The notes under the pieces are model-generated. The model worked only from the letters and a program-made list of their open reading frames with translations. It was not told where the DNA came from and made no database searches. 64,000 bases of DNA from JABJAG01 sp038137215 (lineage in GTDB: Bacteria; Pseudomonadota; Alphaproteobacteria; UBA6615). Position numbers and translations under genes: made by a program. Numbering within the stretch: the first letter of the stretch is position 1; the number at the start of each line of letters is the position of its first letter. The stretch covers positions 62,001 through 126,000 of the forward strand of contig JAYQBG010000003.1 of NCBI GenBank assembly GCA_038137215.1, given 5' to 3'. Shown here piece after piece: positions 34,884-43,676 of the stretch.

Positions 34884-35699
34884 TCAGACAGGCTTGATGA
34901 ACACCGCCTGGATCGCGCCCAACCGGCCATCGGCGAAATTGTCGCGGAGATTTCCCAGCATCGTCGGAAAATCGTCCCCCATGACCTGACGCAGTGTCGG
35001 CCCTGCCGCAGATTTTGGCGGACGCGCGCGCGCCAGCCAGTCCCGGGCAAATCCGGTTTCATCCGACCAGATGCCCTCCGACCACCCTGCCCCGATGACC
35101 GCGGTGCGAAATTCGTCCGGGCTGACGAGGTGGCTCTGGGCAGGCGCGCGCGCCCAGGGCACGGGATAGGTCAGCAGTTCGGCCGTCTCGCCCAGCGTCA
35201 CATCGAACATGGCGAGTGCGCCGCCCGGCCGGGTGACCCGGGCCAGTTCACGGTAAAGCGCGTCCCGGTCTCCGATATTCATCGCGACATGTTCGCTCCA
35301 CACGAGATCGAAGACGTTGTCGGCAAACGGCAGTTGCAGGGCGTTTCCCGCAACAAACCGGGTTTGTCCGGCCTGAACGGACCGTCCGGACAGGGCCCGC
35401 GCAATGCGGCAGAAAGCCGGGGACAGATCGACCCCGGTAATATCCCAGTCCCGGACCCTGGCCAGAAGACGCGCCGGTCCCCCCAGGCCGGAGCCCAGAT
35501 CGAGAACCTGCGCACCGGGCAACCTGTCGAGCCTTTCCAGCAGGCGTTCCGTTGCCCTGGCACCGCCCACATGAAACTGGTCGAGCGCCGGACCGACCTC
35601 CAGCTTCGGGTCATCCAGCGCCGCCAGAAGCCGTTCGGCCAGACCTTCGGGCTCATAATGTCCGCGAAGCGCCGGATCGTGTGTCGCGCCGTGGTTCAA
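34884..35699 (-). CDS. Class I SAM-dependent methyltransferase
   Basis: A 271-residue methyltransferase with the SAM-binding motif I VLDLGSGLGGPARLLARV, motif II ITGVDLSPAFC, FVAGNALQLPFADNVFDLVW and motif IV/post ALYRELARVTRPGGALAMFD. It resembles UbiE/sterol-type small-molecule methyltransferases. The start is TTG 35699, overlapping the TGA of the YihY gene by two bases, so they are coupled. The substrate is unknown. No membrane or signal sequence is seen. Confidence 0.87.
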   Translation of the reverse strand: MNHGATHDPALRGHYEPEGLAERLLAALDDPKLEVGPALDQFHVGGARATERLLERLDRLPGAQVLDLGSGLGGPARLLARVRDWDITGVDLSPAFCRIARALSGRSVQAGQTRFVAGNALQLPFADNVFDLVWSEHVAMNIGDRDALYRELARVTRPGGALAMFDVTLGETAELLTYPVPWARAPAQSHLVSPDEFRTAVIGAGWSEGIWSDETGFARDWLARARPPKSAAGPTLRQVMGDDFPTMLGNLRDNFADGRLGAIQAVFIKPV

Positions 35700-36966
35700 G
35701 TATTGCTGCTCACAACCCGCGGGGTGCCGTCGCCCAACTGGGCCTGGGCAATGATCTGTTTGACCGGCAGCCCCATGGTTTCGTCGCGCGCCAGATTGTA
35801 GGCGTTGACCAGATCGGCCAGCGGCTCGGTCCAGGCGGGGTCCGCCTGGGAATCCCGATGGGGCAGGCCCGGACCATAGCCCAGCGCCACATAGAGATCG
35901 GATCGTCGGCTTCGGTTCGTGCGATCACGCCCGACTCCTCAAGTCGCGCAAGCACGGTCCCGAATGCTTCGCCATCGCCCCCGGTCACATCCAGCAGCGC
36001 GCTCTCGGAAACGGTGTCACCATCGCGACCGGCCTGCAGCAGCTTGCCGATCACCTGCAGCGCGCGCAGGAGCGCCCGCGCCGGGCTCAGCGGCCCGAAG
36101 TCTTCCGCGCGCCGCGCGGCCAGCCATTCCGGACGCGTCGCGGCGACGATCGCGCCGAACAGCACAACGGCCCAGACCAGATACATCCAGATCAGAAAGA
36201 CCGGCAACGCGGCCAGCGAGCCATAGACACTCTCGAATGTCCCGGCATTGGCGAGGTAGAACCCGAACCCGGCCTTCAGAAGTTCAAACAACACAGCGGC
36301 CACGACAGCCCCCAGCACCGCGTAGCGCCATTTCACACGCCGGTTCGGCAAGGCCAGGTAGAGGATCGTGAAACCGCCGACCGCAAAGACGAACGGCATC
36401 AGACGCAGGCCGAACTCACGCACAAAGCCGAGATCGACCCCAAGCGCCTGAAAATTGTTCATGGCAAAGGCTGCCGTACTGACCGACAGCCCCGTCCCCA
36501 TCAGCAGCGGGCCCAGTGTCAGGGTGGCCCAATAGGCAAAAATGCGCGTCCCGATAGGGCGGGATTTCTCGACCCGCCAGATCGCATTGAATGCGCTTTC
36601 GATGGTTGAAAGCAGCATGATCGCGGTGACGGCCAGCCAGACCACGCCAAGCACCGTCAGCTGGCTGGTGTTGGACACGAAGGTATCCACGTAGTTCTCA
36701 AGCTCGCCGCCAATATGCGGCGCGGCATAGGACAGCACGATGCTCAGCAGTTGCTGGGTCAGTCCATCGAAGACCGGAAAGGCCATCATCACCGAAAAGG
36801 CAATGGCAAACAGCGGCACGATCGCCAGCAGCGAGGTGTAGCTGAGAGAGGATGCCGCCACCAGGACGCGGTCCTGGGAAAACCGCCGGACAACCGTCCG
36901 CACGAATGTCAGCTCGTTCTGCAATGTGTCGAGTCGGCTATTGCCCATATTTCTCTCATTGGTCAT
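35696..36966 (-). pseudogene. YihY/virulence factor BrkB family membrane protein, frameshifted near C-terminus
   Basis: The N-terminal 350 residues are intact: a six-helix YihY/BrkB domain (ASSLSYTSLLAIVPLFAIAF; TIESAFNAIWRVEKSRPIGT; LPNRRVKWRYAVLGAVVAAV; GSLAALPVFLIWMYLVWAVV) plus a cytoplasmic winged-helix-like tail. After EADDP near 35900 the frame leaves the natural one. The other frame carries a sensible continuation (DLYVALGYGPGLPHRDSQAD ... ETMGLPVKQIIAQAQLGDG) ending at 35696, overlapping the methyltransferase start. A missing base in a CCN codon at 35899-35901 explains it. As written, the protein would lose its last ~65 native residues, so function may be only partly affected, or this is a sequencing error. 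Confidence 0.72.
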
Positions 36967-37091
36967 CGCCTAAGCCTATCATATTAAACACGAAACCACC
37001 CGTCACCTCGGCGCCCGCCACAGCCTTGCCGGACCAAGGCGTTGGTGTAGGATGCCGACAGACGGGGTATTTGCTCGATGATGGGGACTGC

Positions 37092-37934
37092 ATGAGTGCA
37101 CAAGCGCAATTGATGGCCGGAAAACGCGGCCTGATCATGGGCGTCGCGAACGACCGCTCGATCGCCTGGGGTATCGCCAAGATGGTTGCCGATCACGGGG
37201 CCGAGCTGGCTTTCACCTATCAGGGTGAGGCACTGGAAAAACGCGTGCGCCCGCTCGCGGATTCGGTCGATGCCAAGCTGCTGCTGCCCTGCGACGTGAC
37301 CGACGAAGCGAGCATGGACAATGTCTTCGACACCCTGCAGTCCGAATGGGGCAGCCTGGATTTTGTGGTCCACGCGATTGCCTATTCCGACAAGGAAGAG
37401 CTGAAGGGCAAGTATGTCGATACCTCGCGGGCCAACTTCCTGCGCTCCCTCGACATTTCGTGCTTCTCCTTCACCGATGTCTGCGCGCGCGCCAGTCAAA
37501 TGATGCCCGAGGGCGGCAGCTTGCTGACCCTGACCTATTATGGCGCCGAGCGCGTCATGCCCCATTACAACGTGATGGGTGTGGCCAAGGCGGCGCTGGA
37601 AGCCAGCGTGCGCTACATGGCCGTCGATCTAGGCGGCCAGGGCATCCGGGTCAATGCGATCTCGGCGGGACCGATCAAGACGCTGGCCGCCAGCGGCATC
37701 GGCGACTTCCGCTACATCCTGAAATGGAACGAGCTGAACGCCCCCCTCAAGCGCAACGTGACCACGGACGATGTTGGCGGCGCGGGGCTCTATCTGCTGA
37801 GCGATCTGGGCGCGGGTGTGACCGGGGAAACCCATCACGTGGACAGCGGCTATCACGTCGTCGGCATGGTCGCCGTGGACGAGGCCGCCGCCGTCTCGGA
37901 CCTACTCTCGGGTCTGAAACACGACGACACCTGA
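37092..37934 (+). CDS. fabI: Enoyl-[acyl-carrier-protein] reductase (NADH)
   Basis: A 280-residue FabI of the SDR superfamily, catalysing the last reduction of each fatty-acid elongation cycle. Signatures: the cofactor loop GVANDRSIAWGIAK, the HAIAYSDKEELKGKYVDTSR region, the catalytic Y-x6-K in YYGAERVMPHYNVMGVAKAA, and IKTLAASGIGDF. ATG 37092 is chosen because the family begins MAGKRGLIMG a few residues later; the frame continues upstream through the intergenic region. It lies 17 bp upstream of aroC, the same order as in several alphaproteobacteria. Confidence 0.95.
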   Translation: MSAQAQLMAGKRGLIMGVANDRSIAWGIAKMVADHGAELAFTYQGEALEKRVRPLADSVDAKLLLPCDVTDEASMDNVFDTLQSEWGSLDFVVHAIAYSDKEELKGKYVDTSRANFLRSLDISCFSFTDVCARASQMMPEGGSLLTLTYYGAERVMPHYNVMGVAKAALEASVRYMAVDLGGQGIRVNAISAGPIKTLAASGIGDFRYILKWNELNAPLKRNVTTDDVGGAGLYLLSDLGAGVTGETHHVDSGYHVVGMVAVDEAAAVSDLLSGLKHDDT

Positions 37935-37951
37935 ACCGAAGGAGAGGGGCC

Positions 37952-39079
37952 ATGGCCGGCAACAGCTTCGGTCAGATATTCCGGTTTACGACATGGGGCG
38001 AAAGCCACGGTCCCGCCATCGGCGTTGTCGTCGATGGGGTGCCGCCGCGCGTGCCCTTCGCCGAAGCCGATGCGCAGGTCTATCTGGACCGCCGCCGTCC
38101 GGGTCAGTCGCGCTTCACCACCCAGCGTCAGGAACCCGATCAGGTGAAAATTCTCTCGGGCGTCTTCGAGGGCCAGACCACCGGCGCGCCGGTCTCGATG
38201 ATGATCGAGAATGTCGATCAGCGTTCGAAGGACTATTCCGAGATTTCGCAGAAGTACCGCCCGGGCCATGCGGACTACACCTATGACGCCAAGTACGGCA
38301 TCCGGGACTATCGCGGCGGCGGACGGTCCTCGGCACGCGAGACCGCAAGCCGGGTCGCCGCGGGAAGCCTGGCCCGCAAGGTGATTGAGACCCTCACGCC
38401 CGGCCTGAACATCCGCGGCGCGCTGGTCCGGATCGGCACCATGCCCATCGACCGGGCCAACTGGGACTGGTCGGTCGTCGGGGACAACCCGTTCTGGTGC
38501 CCGGACGCCAGGATGGCCGGTGAATGGGAAACCTATCTCGACGGCATCCGTAAGGACGGCTCGTCGGTCGGTGCGTTGATCGAGGTGGTCGCCAGCGGCG
38601 TGCCGGTGGGTCTCGGCGAGCCGATCTACGGCAAGATCGATTCCGATCTGGCTTCGGCCATGCTGTCGATCAATGCGGTCAAGGGTGTCGAAATCGGCGC
38701 CGGGATGGCGTCCGCCGCGCTGACCGGCGAGGAAAACGCCGACGAGATGCGCATGGACGGCGAGGAAGTCACCTTCGGCTCCAACAAGGCCGGCGGCGTG
38801 CTCGGCGGCATCACCACCGGGCAGGATCTGGTGGTGCGCTTTGCCGTCAAACCCACCAGCTCGATCCTCACCCCGCGCGAAAGCGTGACCAGTACCGGCG
38901 AAGATACTGACGTCTCCACCAAGGGCCGCCACGATCCCTGCGTGGGCATTCGCGCCGTGCCCGTGGGCGAAGCGATGATGGCCTGCGTGATCGCCGATCA
39001 CTTGTTACGCCACCGCGCCCAGATCGGCGAGTTCGGCTCGCAGGCCCCGTTCACCGAACGCGGCAAGGCGGAAAGCTAG
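37952..39079 (+). CDS. aroC: Chorismate synthase
   Basis: A 375-residue FMNH2-dependent enzyme converting EPSP to chorismate, the last common step of aromatic synthesis. ATG 37952 is chosen because GGAGAGG lies 8 nt upstream and the N-terminus MAGNSFGQIFRFTTWGESHG is canonical. Other conserved blocks are RRRPGQSRFTTQRQEPDQVK, the YRPGHADYTYDAKYGIRDYR flavin-binding region, GGGRSSARETASRVAAG, and the C-terminal RHDPCVGIRAVPVGEAM. With aroK and aroB at 4.7-6.5 kb, the window holds three shikimate-pathway genes at two loci. Confidence 0.97.
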   Translation: MAGNSFGQIFRFTTWGESHGPAIGVVVDGVPPRVPFAEADAQVYLDRRRPGQSRFTTQRQEPDQVKILSGVFEGQTTGAPVSMMIENVDQRSKDYSEISQKYRPGHADYTYDAKYGIRDYRGGGRSSARETASRVAAGSLARKVIETLTPGLNIRGALVRIGTMPIDRANWDWSVVGDNPFWCPDARMAGEWETYLDGIRKDGSSVGALIEVVASGVPVGLGEPIYGKIDSDLASAMLSINAVKGVEIGAGMASAALTGEENADEMRMDGEEVTFGSNKAGGVLGGITTGQDLVVRFAVKPTSSILTPRESVTSTGEDTDVSTKGRHDPCVGIRAVPVGEAMMACVIADHLLRHRAQIGEFGSQAPFTERGKAES

Positions 39080-39204
39080 GCAGTCTCGTCTTGTTCTTCG
39101 CCTTCCTGATCGCTTCGATTCCATTCTGGGCGTTTTAGATTGAGTGGACGCACAGGCGGATTGAGTACAATCGTGACGGAAATCCACCCGTAACTTGGCT
39201 TCTA

Positions 39205-39585
39205 GTGCACCCTGTAGCAGATGAATGGTGGTTCAAGAATTCCAGGCTGAGGCTGAAAGTTTTGAGCCTTTCATGTGTCTGGGCATTTTTCGTAGTAACG
39301 CTCTATCTCCATCTGGCTAGAACTCTGAACCCACGGATCACAATAGATTCTGACGTTCTGGTCTTGCTGAAAATTGCACCACTCCCTATCTGGGTTTGGT
39401 TTTTCGCCTATGTGACAAATTGGGCCTGGAATTATCGCAAAAGCGGAAAGTCTGCGCGCTTTTTTACGTATGACGAACTCGTGGACGGTTGGTGGTTCGG
39501 CAACGCAAGACGGTTCCTAGGGGTTTTTGTTGTGCAAGCGGTTTGGACGGCAGTGGTGATAGGCATGTATTTTCTCGCGAGCTAA
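39205..39585 (+). CDS. Small AT-rich membrane protein with internal WWFxN repeat
   Basis: A 126-residue frame from GTG 39205 with three likely membrane helices (VLSLSCVWAFFVVTLYLHLA; LPIWVWFFAYVTNWAW; FVVQAVWTAVVIGMYFLA). Its GC content is visibly lower than the flanking genes, and codon use includes ATA and AGA. A motif occurs twice, each before a helix: EWWFKNSRLRLKVL and GWWFGNARRFLGVF, and the second copy lies near the C-terminus. Nothing is recognised. It sits between aroC and an intergenic repeat, with no operon partner. It could be horizontally acquired DNA. The start codon is uncertain. Confidence 0.55.
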   Translation: MHPVADEWWFKNSRLRLKVLSLSCVWAFFVVTLYLHLARTLNPRITIDSDVLVLLKIAPLPIWVWFFAYVTNWAWNYRKSGKSARFFTYDELVDGWWFGNARRFLGVFVVQAVWTAVVIGMYFLAS

Positions 39586-39640
39586 CCGACGAAAGGTTGG
39601 TTTGCTGCCGGCCCTCACACCTGCGAAGGCAGACGCCCAG

Positions 39641-39736
39641 ATCGTCGTTCCCGCGAAGGCGGGAACTCATAAACTCAGGCGGTCATCTGATGAAACGTCG
39701 GTGTTTATGGGTTCCCGCCTGCGCGGGCATGACGAT
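39641..39736. repeat. Long inverted repeat of the TTCCCGC/GCGGGAA family
   Basis: Two arms of 34 nt (39641-39674 and 39703-39736) are inverted copies with about four mismatches: the left begins ATCGTCGTTCCCGCGAAGGC and ends TCATAAAC; the right begins GTTTATGGGTTCCCGCCTGC and ends GACGAT. A 28-nt spacer separates them. It lies between the AT-rich gene and the AhpD-like gene and would form a cruciform or RNA hairpin. A half copy is present at 24076-24105. Confidence 0.75.
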
Positions 39737-39795
39737 AAGACGTGAGACCTTTATAATCCGCCCAATCTCACGAAACCCCGGCAGGGAGACCGACC

Positions 39796-40428
39796 ATGGC
39801 CAAGAAGCGAGAAACCCCCGATCAGTTGCAGCACATCTCCAAACTGCCAATCCCCGAGGCCGAGAGCCTCGACGAGGATCTGCAGAAATACATGCGCATC
39901 TGTCAGGAGAAACTCGGTCTCGTCCCGAACGTAATTCGCGCCTTCGCCCTGCGTCCGGAAAAGCTGCGGACCTTCATTGCGAAATACAACGAGCTGATGC
40001 TCGGCGACGACGCCCGGCTCACCCGGCTGGAGCGGGAAATGATCGCGGTGGTGGTCTCCTCCCACAATCACTGCGTCTATTGCATCACCTCCCACAGCCA
40101 GGCCGTGCGCGAGCTGTCCGACGATCCGGTGCTCGGCGATATCCTGATGATCAACTACCGCGAGGCGAATTTGACCGACCGCCAGCGCGCGATCCTCGAC
40201 TATGCCTTCAAGCTGACCTCGAACCCCGCCGAACTGGGCGATGCGGACCGGCAGAAGCTGACCGATCAGGGCCTGAGCGCGGAGGAAATCTTCGAGGTCA
40301 CCGACACCACCGCCTATTTCAACTACACCAACCGGATGACCCACGGGCTGGGCATGCTGCCCAACGAGGAATACTTCGGCATGAACCGCCTGCCCGACCC
40401 GGGCCTGCACAAGGATGCCGCAGAATAG
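39796..40428 (+). CDS. AhpD-like / carboxymuconolactone decarboxylase family protein (peroxidase-related)
   Basis: A 210-residue helical protein of the uncharacterised peroxidase-related branch of the AhpD/CMD fold. The active-site signature CxxCxxxH is intact in NHCVYCITSHSQAV, preceded by the general-base Glu in RLEREMIAVVV. The second half (LTDRQRAILDYAFKLTSNPA; ALTDTT-type helix) is typical. The redox-active cysteine pair suggests thiol peroxidase or disulfide chemistry. GGAG lies upstream of ATG 39796. It stands alone. Confidence 0.9.
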   Translation: MAKKRETPDQLQHISKLPIPEAESLDEDLQKYMRICQEKLGLVPNVIRAFALRPEKLRTFIAKYNELMLGDDARLTRLEREMIAVVVSSHNHCVYCITSHSQAVRELSDDPVLGDILMINYREANLTDRQRAILDYAFKLTSNPAELGDADRQKLTDQGLSAEEIFEVTDTTAYFNYTNRMTHGLGMLPNEEYFGMNRLPDPGLHKDAAE

Positions 40429-40554
40429 CCCAAGTTCTGTTGCAACCTCGCGGCTCGACCTGACCGGTTAACCCGACGACACAATCGTGAACCGGGTTCC
40501 GGCGCATCCGCGTTTGGACTAGGTTCGCAGCGACAACGGCAACAGCGGCGTGCC

Positions 40555-41208
40555 ATGCATTGTGCAGGACTGAATTTCGGCATTTTCGTTCTCATGCTCG
40601 GTCTCGTTGCGGGCGTCCTGCCCCAGCGTGCCAACGCGCATCCCCATGTCTGGATCGACCTCAGATCGCAGCTCGAATTCGACGGGGATGGCCGGGTCAC
40701 CGGGCTGGAGATCGACTGGACCTTCGATGAGTTCTACACGGCCTTCGTGATCACCGAGTTCGGCGGTCCGGAAGCGATGGACGAGGAAACCCTGACCGGT
40801 ATCGGGCGCGAGAACCTCACCAATCTGCGCGAATTCGACTATTTTACCGAGTTCCTCGTCGATGGCGCGGTCCAGCCTCTGGCCGCACCGGAAACCTTCG
40901 AGATGGGTCTGGAGGACGGCAAGCTGCGGCTCCGTTTCTCGGTGCCGCTCGAGCGGCCGGTCATCCCCCGTGAACACCGCATCAACTACGCCGTTTACGA
41001 TCCGTCCTACTTCGTCGAGATTCTGCATGTCGATGACGGCCACCGCCTCCCATCGGGCACCGCCCCGAAAGGCTGCCGGTCCGTGCTGATCGAACCCACG
41101 CCGACCTATGAGGCGCGGACCCTGGCCGATTCCCTCGACCGGCTGGACACGGCGCCTGAATCCTTCGGTGCGCTGTTCGCCGAACGGGTCCGGCTCGAAT
41201 GCAGCTGA
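40555..41208 (+). CDS. DUF1007 periplasmic protein linked to nickel/cobalt export
   Basis: A 217-residue exported protein. The signal peptide ends about residue 28 (MHCAGLNFGIFVLMLGLVAG, then VLPQRANA), leaving the mature N-terminus HPHVWIDL with two His residues that are a hallmark of DUF1007 and may bind metal. Further conserved: DWTFDEFYTAFVI, FDYFTEFLVDG and YAVYDPSYFVEI. Its stop overlaps the start of the NicO-type transporter by 10 bp, so they are one operon. DUF1007 proteins are consistently paired with NicO transporters; a periplasmic metal-binding accessory role is inferred. Confidence 0.9.
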   Translation: MHCAGLNFGIFVLMLGLVAGVLPQRANAHPHVWIDLRSQLEFDGDGRVTGLEIDWTFDEFYTAFVITEFGGPEAMDEETLTGIGRENLTNLREFDYFTEFLVDGAVQPLAAPETFEMGLEDGKLRLRFSVPLERPVIPREHRINYAVYDPSYFVEILHVDDGHRLPSGTAPKGCRSVLIEPTPTYEARTLADSLDRLDTAPESFGALFAERVRLECS

Positions 41209-42158
41209 CCGAAACCGAATCCCGCACCCGCCGCACCAGATGGTATCTGGTACCACTCGGGCTGACGCTGGCCATCGTTCTGGTCTGGGCGCTGGGGGCC
41301 TTCGTGTTCGTCGGCGCCTGGGACCAACTCCTCAACGCCATTGTCGCCGCCCAGCGCGAGTTGCAGCAGGACCTTTCCGCCGCCACCCGGACCGCCGCCG
41401 AACACGGTTTCACCGCCGCCTCGACCCTGATCGGCCTCAGCTTCGTGTACGGCGTCCTGCACGCCGCCGGGCCGGGCCACGGCAAGTTCGTCATCTCGAC
41501 CTATCTGCTGAGCCAGGAAAGCGCGGTGCCCCGTTCGCTGATGCTGTCCACCCTGTCGGCCCTGATGCAAGGGGTCACCGCCATTGTCATCATCGAGGTC
41601 GTCGTCGCCATCCTCGGGATCGGCCTGCGCCAGGCCACCGGCCTGAGCAACCAGCTGGAAATAACCAGCTACGCACTGGTCATCCTGATCGGCCTGATCC
41701 TCGCTGCGGTGACACTGCGCCGGTTCATGCGCCGCGGACAGGACAACGCCGATGCCTGCGGCCATTGCGGCCACGTCCATGCGGTCGAGGCACCCCATGG
41801 CGCGCGCAAGTCTTCCGTCGCCGAACTCGCTGCGATCATCTTCTCGGTGGGCCTGCGCCCGTGTACCGGCGCAATTCTCGTGCTGGTGCTGGCCAACGCC
41901 ATGGGGCTGCGGTTCACCGCCTGGGCAGCCGTTCTGGCCATGTCCGTGGGGACGGCGATCACCGTTTCGGCGCTGGCCCTGATGGCGGTCTATGCCCGCC
42001 GCACGACGCTGCGCCTGGCCGAGCGCTGGCCGTCGGAACACCGCAACCTGCCGGTGGTCCTCGACGCCATCGCCTTCTGCGGTGGTGTTGCGATCGTGCT
42101 GCTCGGGATATCCCTGATCCGGGCGACAACCGTCACCACCGGCCACCCGCTTCTCTAG
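41199..42158 (+). CDS. NicO/RcnA-type nickel-cobalt transporter
   Basis: A 319-residue inner-membrane protein with six or more hydrophobic segments (LTLAIVLVWALGAFVFVGAW at the start). The NicO signature HAAGPGHGKFVISTYLL is present, the loop has metal-binding histidines (CGHCGHVHAVEAPHGAR) between helices, and the second half has FSVGLRPCTGAILVLVLANA. Its start overlaps the DUF1007 gene. The family exports or imports Ni2+/Co2+; direction is not decided. Co-occurrence in the window of cobST and a B12-dependent mutase makes cobalt a reasonable substrate, though this is inference. Confidence 0.9.
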   Translation: MQLTETESRTRRTRWYLVPLGLTLAIVLVWALGAFVFVGAWDQLLNAIVAAQRELQQDLSAATRTAAEHGFTAASTLIGLSFVYGVLHAAGPGHGKFVISTYLLSQESAVPRSLMLSTLSALMQGVTAIVIIEVVVAILGIGLRQATGLSNQLEITSYALVILIGLILAAVTLRRFMRRGQDNADACGHCGHVHAVEAPHGARKSSVAELAAIIFSVGLRPCTGAILVLVLANAMGLRFTAWAAVLAMSVGTAITVSALALMAVYARRTTLRLAERWPSEHRNLPVVLDAIAFCGGVAIVLLGISLIRATTVTTGHPLL

Positions 42159-42221
42159 ATATCGGGTCTGAAAAGGTTTTCCGTCCGTGCAAGATTGGCC
42201 GGACGGCGGATGCGTACCCCA

Positions 42222-42366
42222 ACCCTCTCCTCCCGTGGGAGGAGAGGGTGGTGAGCGCCAGCGAGCCGGGTGAGGTGGGCGCGTATGGACGCGCACAGGT
42301 CCCTCCTAAAACTACGAAAACCCCACCTCACCCCGACCCTCTCCTCCCCCACGGGAAGGAGAGAGA
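42222..42366. repeat. ACCCTCTCCTCCC inverted-repeat element
   Basis: A 13-bp perfect hairpin (ACCCTCTCCTCCC - GT - GGGAGGAGAGGGT, 42222-42249) is followed by GGTGAGCGCCAGCGAGCCGG and, further on, an inverted second module CCACCTCACC...CCCTCTCCTCC. It belongs to the widespread CCCTCTCC intergenic palindrome family and recurs at 44475-44498. It lies between convergent genes. It may help transcription end there, but it has no T run. Confidence 0.7.
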
Positions 42367-42386
42367 GAAAGAGCGGATGCAAACCG

Positions 42387-43676
42387 CTAGCGCGAAAACA
42401 CCGCGACCAGTTCCACATGGCCGGACCAGACGAACTGGTCCACCGGCGTGACACCCTCCAGCGCAAAGCCCCCCGCCGCCAGCGCGGACGCATCCTTGGC
42501 AAAGGTCGCCGGATTGCACGACACCGCAACGACCCGGTTCACCGGAGATTCGACAATCTGGGCGACCTGGGCGGCCGCCCCGGCGCGGGGCGGGTCAAAA
42601 ACAATCGTGTCGAAATGCTTGAGGTCGTCGGCCATCATCGGGCGGCGTACCAGATCGCGGTTTTCCGTAGATATCTGCCCGCCAAACCCGGCGGTGCCTG
42701 CCGCGCGGGCCATCGCCTCGACGGCATCGCCGGCACCATCCACGGCGAAGACCTTCGCGCCACTAGCCGCCAGCGGCAGGGCGAAGGTGCCCACGCCGCA
42801 ATAGAGATCGGCAATTCGGTCGCCGATCCCGTCGCTCAGTACGGCGTCACAGACCAGACCGGACAAAATTCGCTCGGCTTCGGCGCTGGCTTGCAGGAAG
42901 GCGCCCGGCGGCAGTTCCACAGTTGTCCCCGACAGATTGAGCATCGGCGCGCGGCGTACCGCCACCGGCTCCACCCCGTTATCGGTGCGCCAGGAAATCC
43001 GGGCGATGTCTTCGGCCTCGGCAAACATGGCGAGCGCCATGCTGGCATCCGGGCCCGGCGCATGGTTGGTGCCGACCTGCAGGTCGAGACCGTTATCGGC
43101 TTCGGTGACAAGCACATCCCAGCGTGCGCCGGGCGGCACGATGTCGGACAGCACGTCCCGCAGCTTCGGGATCATCGCGGCAATCACCGGCCGTACGATC
43201 AGGCAGGTATCCAGATTGACCACCAGATTGCTCGCCCGGGCATGAAATCCGAAATAGGTCTTCGCGTTCTTCGCCCGGGGCCGGAAGGCGGCAAACTCCG
43301 CCCGGCGGCGGCCATCTGCGGCCGTGCGGATCATCGGCGCCACCAGATCCGGGTTTAGCCCGGCGCGTTTGACGGCGGACACCACCATCTCCTGTTTCCA
43401 GGCCGCATAGGCATCATCGGCAAGGCTCTGCGTCGCGCAGCCACCGCAGGTTCCGAAATGCGGACAGGGTGGCTCGACCCGGTCCGGCGAAGCTTCGACA
43501 ATCTCTTCAAGGCTCGCGGCAAACCCGTCCGCGCGTTTCACCCCGGCCCGCGCTCGCACGGTCTCACCGGGCAGGGCACCGGCCACGTAAAGCGGCCCGT
43601 CCGGGCTGAGGCCGATGCCGTCACCGCGCAGCCCCAGCCGGGTGATGGTCACCTCGTGGGTCTTGCCGCTATTCAT
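42387..43676 (-). CDS. 23S rRNA (uracil-C5)-methyltransferase, RlmD/RumA family
   Basis: A 429-residue TrmA/RlmD-type enzyme. An N-terminal TRAM domain (VTITRLGLRGDGIGLSPDGP ...) precedes the four-iron cluster cysteines in PPCPHFGTCGGCATQ and a C-terminal SAM domain: LYCGVGTFALPLA, ENRDLVRR, FDPPRAGAA, and the catalytic Cys in VAVSCNPATFAKD. These identify a 5-methyluridine methyltransferase of RNA; whether U1939 (RlmD) or another site is not decided. ATG 43676 overlaps the tlyA stop by 8 bp, so the two rRNA-modification genes are coupled. It ends near the CCCTCTCC repeat. Confidence 0.92.
   Translation of the reverse strand: MNSGKTHEVTITRLGLRGDGIGLSPDGPLYVAGALPGETVRARAGVKRADGFAASLEEIVEASPDRVEPPCPHFGTCGGCATQSLADDAYAAWKQEMVVSAVKRAGLNPDLVAPMIRTAADGRRRAEFAAFRPRAKNAKTYFGFHARASNLVVNLDTCLIVRPVIAAMIPKLRDVLSDIVPPGARWDVLVTEADNGLDLQVGTNHAPGPDASMALAMFAEAEDIARISWRTDNGVEPVAVRRAPMLNLSGTTVELPPGAFLQASAEAERILSGLVCDAVLSDGIGDRIADLYCGVGTFALPLAASGAKVFAVDGAGDAVEAMARAAGTAGFGGQISTENRDLVRRPMMADDLKHFDTIVFDPPRAGAAAQVAQIVESPVNRVVAVSCNPATFAKDASALAAGGFALEGVTPVDQFVWSGHVELVAVFSR

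Noticed and set aside
39641..39736. Repeat arms as CRISPR units
   Set aside because: There is one inverted pair, no array of spaced direct repeats and no cas genes.
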